9,065 nt of DNA, from the NCBI GenBank assembly GCA_030599515.1, contig JAUVNV010000092.1:1-9065 (forward strand), read 5' to 3'. The translations under genes and the position numbers were made by a program. Below are positions 6,375 to 9,065 of the stretch, in pieces. Below the pieces are notes generated by a model that was not told where the DNA came from, did not search any database, and saw only the letters and a list, made by a program, of their open reading frames with translations. The stretch's first letter is position 1. The number at the start of each line of letters is the position of its first letter. The stretch comes from Acidimicrobiia bacterium. Lineage in GTDB: Bacteria > Actinomycetota > Acidimicrobiia > Spongiisociales > UBA5794.

Positions 6375-6377
6375 CAG

Positions 6378-7913
6378 ATGTCTGAACGCTTGGTCATCTT
6401 TGACACCACCTTGCGTGATGGGGAGCAGGCGCCGGGGATCGCTCTCTCCCCCGACGACAAAGTCGCGATCGCGACCCAGCTCGCCCGCTTGAAAGTGGAC
6501 ATCATCGAGGCCGGATTTGCCGCCTCGTCGCCCGGGGACTTCGAAGCCATCCGTCGGATCGCCGCTGAGGTGCGCGGTCCGGTCATCGCAGCACTTGCCA
6601 GAACCCATCCCGACGACATCGATCGTGCTGCAGAGTCGTTGGCCGCCGCTGAGAGATCGCGAATCCACGTGTTCATGTCGACCTCTCCGATCCACATGGA
6701 GAGGATGATGAACATCACGCCATCCGAAGCGCTCACTTCGATCATCGAAGGCGTGAAACGGGCGAAGACGTACTCCGATGATGTTGAGTTCTCACCTCAG
6801 GACGCAACGCGTTCAGATCCTGATTTCGTGATCGAGACGTGCAAGGCAGCGGTCGCCGCAGGTGCCACCACGATCAACATCCCCGACACCGTCGGCTACT
6901 CAATGCCGATCGAATTCGCCGCCCTGATCGAACGCGTCGTTCGCGAGGTTCGCAACGGCGACGAGAACGTGATCATCTCGACACACTGCCACAACGACCT
7001 CGGCATGGCCGTAGCGAACTCCCTGGCCGCGATCGCAGCCGGTGCCAGGCAGATCGAGTGTGCCGTGAACGGCATCGGAGAGCGAGCAGGGAACACGTCG
7101 ACCGAGGAGATCATCATGGCGGTGCGGACTCGCCGTGATTACTTCGGTGTCGACGTCGGCGCAGACACCACCCAGATCTTCGAAACGTCACGTCTCGTGT
7201 CCCGGCTGACCGGCTATCCGGTGCAGTTCAACAAGGCCGTCGTCGGGAGAAACGCCTTCGCTCATGAGGCGGGCATCCACCAGCACGGTGTCCTGAAACA
7301 CCGGGAGACCTACGAGATCATGGACCCGGCCGAGGTGGGGCAGCGGTCGCTGCTCGTTCTCGGGAAGCACTCCGGCCGAGCCGCGTTCGCAGACACTCTC
7401 GACAAGATGGGTATCGTGCTCGAGGACGTTGATTTCCAGCGCGCATTCGATCGATTCAAGGAACTCGCCGACCGCAAGGGCGAGATCGGCGAAGAAGGTC
7501 TCAGGGGAATCATCGAGGAAGAGACCGGGATCGCCGCCGACGTCGTGAACCTGATCGGCCTCCACCTCAGAGGTGGTGACCGGGAGACCCCGGTCGCGAC
7601 CGTCCGGGTCACACGGGGAGATGAACCGATCGAGGTCAGCGCCAAGGGCGACGGCATGGTGAACGCCGCCTTCGTCGCACTTCAGGATGCATTCGGTTTC
7701 CCGGCGACGCTGCTGGACTACCGGGTTGTCCCCTACACCTCCGGGGCAGACGCCATGGCAGAAGTGAACGTCATCATCCAGACGGGACCGACGACCTACT
7801 CGGGTCGTGGCGTCTCGACCGACGTCGTCGAAGGCTCCGCTCGAGCCTTCGTTGCAGCATTGAACAAGGCCCTCGTCGATCGGAACGGCGCTTTGGAGAC
7901 CGGTGTCCGATGA
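6378..7913 (+). CDS. leuA: 2-Isopropylmalate synthase
   Basis: The 511-residue enzyme condenses acetyl-CoA with 2-ketoisovalerate in the first committed step of leucine synthesis. The DRE-TIM metallolyase barrel has DTTLRDGEQAPG (9-20; Arg13, Asp14), HCHNDLGMAVANS (203-215; metal ligands His203 and His205) and NGIGERAGN (231-239; Asn239). HEAGIHQHG (296-304) and LGKHSGR (328-334) follow, and a C-terminal LeuA regulatory domain (about 390-505) ends with the conserved GRGVSTDVVE (477-486). Length and motifs fit the common bacterial LeuA form rather than the longer mycobacterial type. Citramalate synthase and homocitrate synthase are related alternatives, but adjacency to leuB supports LeuA. ATG 6378 has GGAG 8 bp upstream. 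Leucine feedback inhibition is expected from the regulatory domain. The stop overlaps the leuB start. Confidence 0.94.
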   Translation: MSERLVIFDTTLRDGEQAPGIALSPDDKVAIATQLARLKVDIIEAGFAASSPGDFEAIRRIAAEVRGPVIAALARTHPDDIDRAAESLAAAERSRIHVFMSTSPIHMERMMNITPSEALTSIIEGVKRAKTYSDDVEFSPQDATRSDPDFVIETCKAAVAAGATTINIPDTVGYSMPIEFAALIERVVREVRNGDENVIISTHCHNDLGMAVANSLAAIAAGARQIECAVNGIGERAGNTSTEEIIMAVRTRRDYFGVDVGADTTQIFETSRLVSRLTGYPVQFNKAVVGRNAFAHEAGIHQHGVLKHRETYEIMDPAEVGQRSLLVLGKHSGRAAFADTLDKMGIVLEDVDFQRAFDRFKELADRKGEIGEEGLRGIIEEETGIAADVVNLIGLHLRGGDRETPVATVRVTRGDEPIEVSAKGDGMVNAAFVALQDAFGFPATLLDYRVVPYTSGADAMAEVNVIIQTGPTTYSGRGVSTDVVEGSARAFVAALNKALVDRNGALETGVR

Positions 7914-8974
7914 GCCACTTCGTCGTCCTGCCGGGCGATGGCATCGGGCCCGAGGTCGTTACCGAAGCGAAGAAGGTTCTCGAGGCGGTTGCGATCCGCT
8001 TCGGACTGACCTTCACGTTCGATGAACACCTCATCGGTGGCGCAGCGATCGACGCGACGGGTGATCCCCTCCCCTCCGCGACCGTCGAAGCGTGCCGCTC
8101 GTCGGACGCGATTCTCCTCGGTGCCGTCGGTGGTCCACGTTGGGACGATCCGACGGCGAAGACGAGGCCTGAAGACGGCCTGCTCGGAATCCGATCCGAA
8201 CTCGGCCTCTACGTGAACCTCCGTCCCATCCAGGTTCACTTCCCAACTGCGTCTCCGCTTCGGGATGCTTCCGGTGTCGACATCCTGTTCGTTCGCGAGT
8301 TGACGGGCGGCATCTACTTCGGTCCGTCCTCGCTCTCCGACGACGGGACGGTCGCGAGGAACGAGATGGTCTACTCGGTACCGGAAATCGAACGGGTTGT
8401 TCGGGTCGCTGCCGAGGCGGCCCGAAGGCGTCGAAGCAAGCTCACGTCCGTCGACAAGGCCAACGTGCTCGAGGTGTCGCGTCTGTGGCGACGAACGGCC
8501 GAACGGGTCATGGAGGATGAGTTCCCCGACGTGGCCTACGAGGTGGTCCTGGTGGACGCGATGGCGATGCACCTGTTGTCACGCCCGCGGGATTTCGACG
8601 TGGTCGTGACGGGGAACCTGTTCGGCGACATCCTGACCGACGAGGCATCGATGCTGCCGGGCTCCCTCGGTCTCCTCCCGTCCGCCTCCATCGGAGACGG
8701 ACCACCCGGACTCTACGAGCCGGTCCACGGCTCGGCGCCGGACATCGCGGGCAGGAACCTGGCGAATCCGCTTGCGACGATCCTGGCCGCGGCGATGGCA
8801 CTCCGGCATTCGCTCGATCTCACCGAACCGGCCGCTGCAGTCGAGACCGCTGTCGACAACGTCCTCGCAGCCGGTCTCCGCACCGCCGACATCGCGGGCA
8901 CCGGCCCCACGGTGTCGACGACGGAGATGGGGGATGCGGTCGCAAGAGCGGTTGGGATGGGTAGTAGAAAGTAG
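7910..8974 (+). CDS. leuB: 3-Isopropylmalate dehydrogenase
   Basis: The 354-residue NAD-dependent beta-decarboxylating dehydrogenase converts 3-isopropylmalate to 2-ketoisocaproate in leucine synthesis. Signatures in order are LPGDGIGPEV near the N-terminus, LLGAVGGPRWD, GLLGIRSELGLYVNLRP with the substrate arginines, VRELTGGIYFG (catalytic Tyr region), VDKANVLE (catalytic Lys), VDAMAMHLL and the VTGNLFGDILTDEAS metal-binding segment. EPVHGSAPDIAG, the NAD-binding loop, is also present. The start is ATG 7910, overlapping the leuA TGA (ATGA), which implies translational coupling. The final residues (GSRK) and the stop TAG (8972-8974) are encoded inside a GTAGAAA heptad repeat, so the extreme C-terminus is repeat-derived. 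leuC and leuD do not follow within the window. Confidence 0.96.
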   Translation: MSHFVVLPGDGIGPEVVTEAKKVLEAVAIRFGLTFTFDEHLIGGAAIDATGDPLPSATVEACRSSDAILLGAVGGPRWDDPTAKTRPEDGLLGIRSELGLYVNLRPIQVHFPTASPLRDASGVDILFVRELTGGIYFGPSSLSDDGTVARNEMVYSVPEIERVVRVAAEAARRRRSKLTSVDKANVLEVSRLWRRTAERVMEDEFPDVAYEVVLVDAMAMHLLSRPRDFDVVVTGNLFGDILTDEASMLPGSLGLLPSASIGDGPPGLYEPVHGSAPDIAGRNLANPLATILAAAMALRHSLDLTEPAAAVETAVDNVLAAGLRTADIAGTGPTVSTTEMGDAVARAVGMGSRK

Positions 8975-9065
8975 AAAGCTCCAAGAAGTGCCTGATCTTC
9001 TGTCTCTCTACTTGTGTCTTGCTACTTATGTCTTGCTACTTATGTCTTGCTACTTATGTCTTGCT
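8964..9065. repeat. Heptad arrays GTAGAAA and (CTTGCTA CTTATGT)n downstream of leuB
   Basis: Two GTAGAAA units (8964-8977) overlap the end of leuB. After a short spacer, nine or more heptads run to the right edge: CTCTCTA, CTTGTGT, then CTTGCTA and CTTATGT alternating three times, with a partial CTTGCT at the end (9004-9065). The alternation gives a 14-bp higher-order unit. The left units are roughly complementary to the first right units (AAGTAGA against CTCTACTT and CTTCT), giving a possible imperfect hairpin after leuB. The array is cut by the window edge. Confidence 0.95.

Overview
The window looks like chromosomal DNA from a high-GC bacterium, most likely an actinobacterium (Actinomycetota). 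This is inferred from the strongly G/C-rich third codon positions, a predicted F420-dependent luciferase-like oxidoreductase resembling mycobacterial Rv3520c, and the ilvB-ilvN-ilvC gene order. Nothing in the window fixes the genus.

Layout from left to right. A 15-copy GGATACC-type heptanucleotide array (4-108) ends just before a hypA-like nickel-chaperone gene (118-459). That gene is followed closely by an F420-type LLM oxidoreductase gene (469-1503). A gap with a second heptad array (about 1506-1578) separates this from a convergent minus-strand gene for a coiled-coil plus NYN/PIN-like putative RNase (1599-2825). A 173-bp divergent region then holds a good promoter, a 13-codon leader peptide rich in Leu/Val/Ile, and two successive hairpins, the second terminator-like. 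This is a probable attenuator for the branched-chain amino acid genes ilvB (2999-4726), ilvN (4723-5223) and ilvC (5233-6246). After a 131-bp gap containing a third heptad array come leuA (6378-7913) and leuB (7910-8974). A fourth heptad array begins inside the last codons of leuB and runs off the right edge.

Function. IlvB and IlvN together form acetohydroxyacid synthase, and IlvC is the next enzyme in valine and isoleucine synthesis. LeuA and LeuB draw 2-ketoisovalerate off toward leucine. ilvD, leuC and leuD are not in the window. Overlapping or closely spaced starts suggest translational coupling within ilvBNC and within leuAB. A 43-codon open frame bridges the ilvC-leuA gap.

The most unusual property is that every intergenic gap of more than about 15 bp, except the ilvB leader, contains tandem repeats with a period of exactly 7 bp. 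The unit sequence differs in each gap. In three of the four, heptads on one side are followed by roughly complementary heptads on the other, giving imperfect hairpins. Two other points stand out: the HypA homologue has Gln in place of the nickel-binding His2, and the ilv leader peptide appears undisturbed and well formed.
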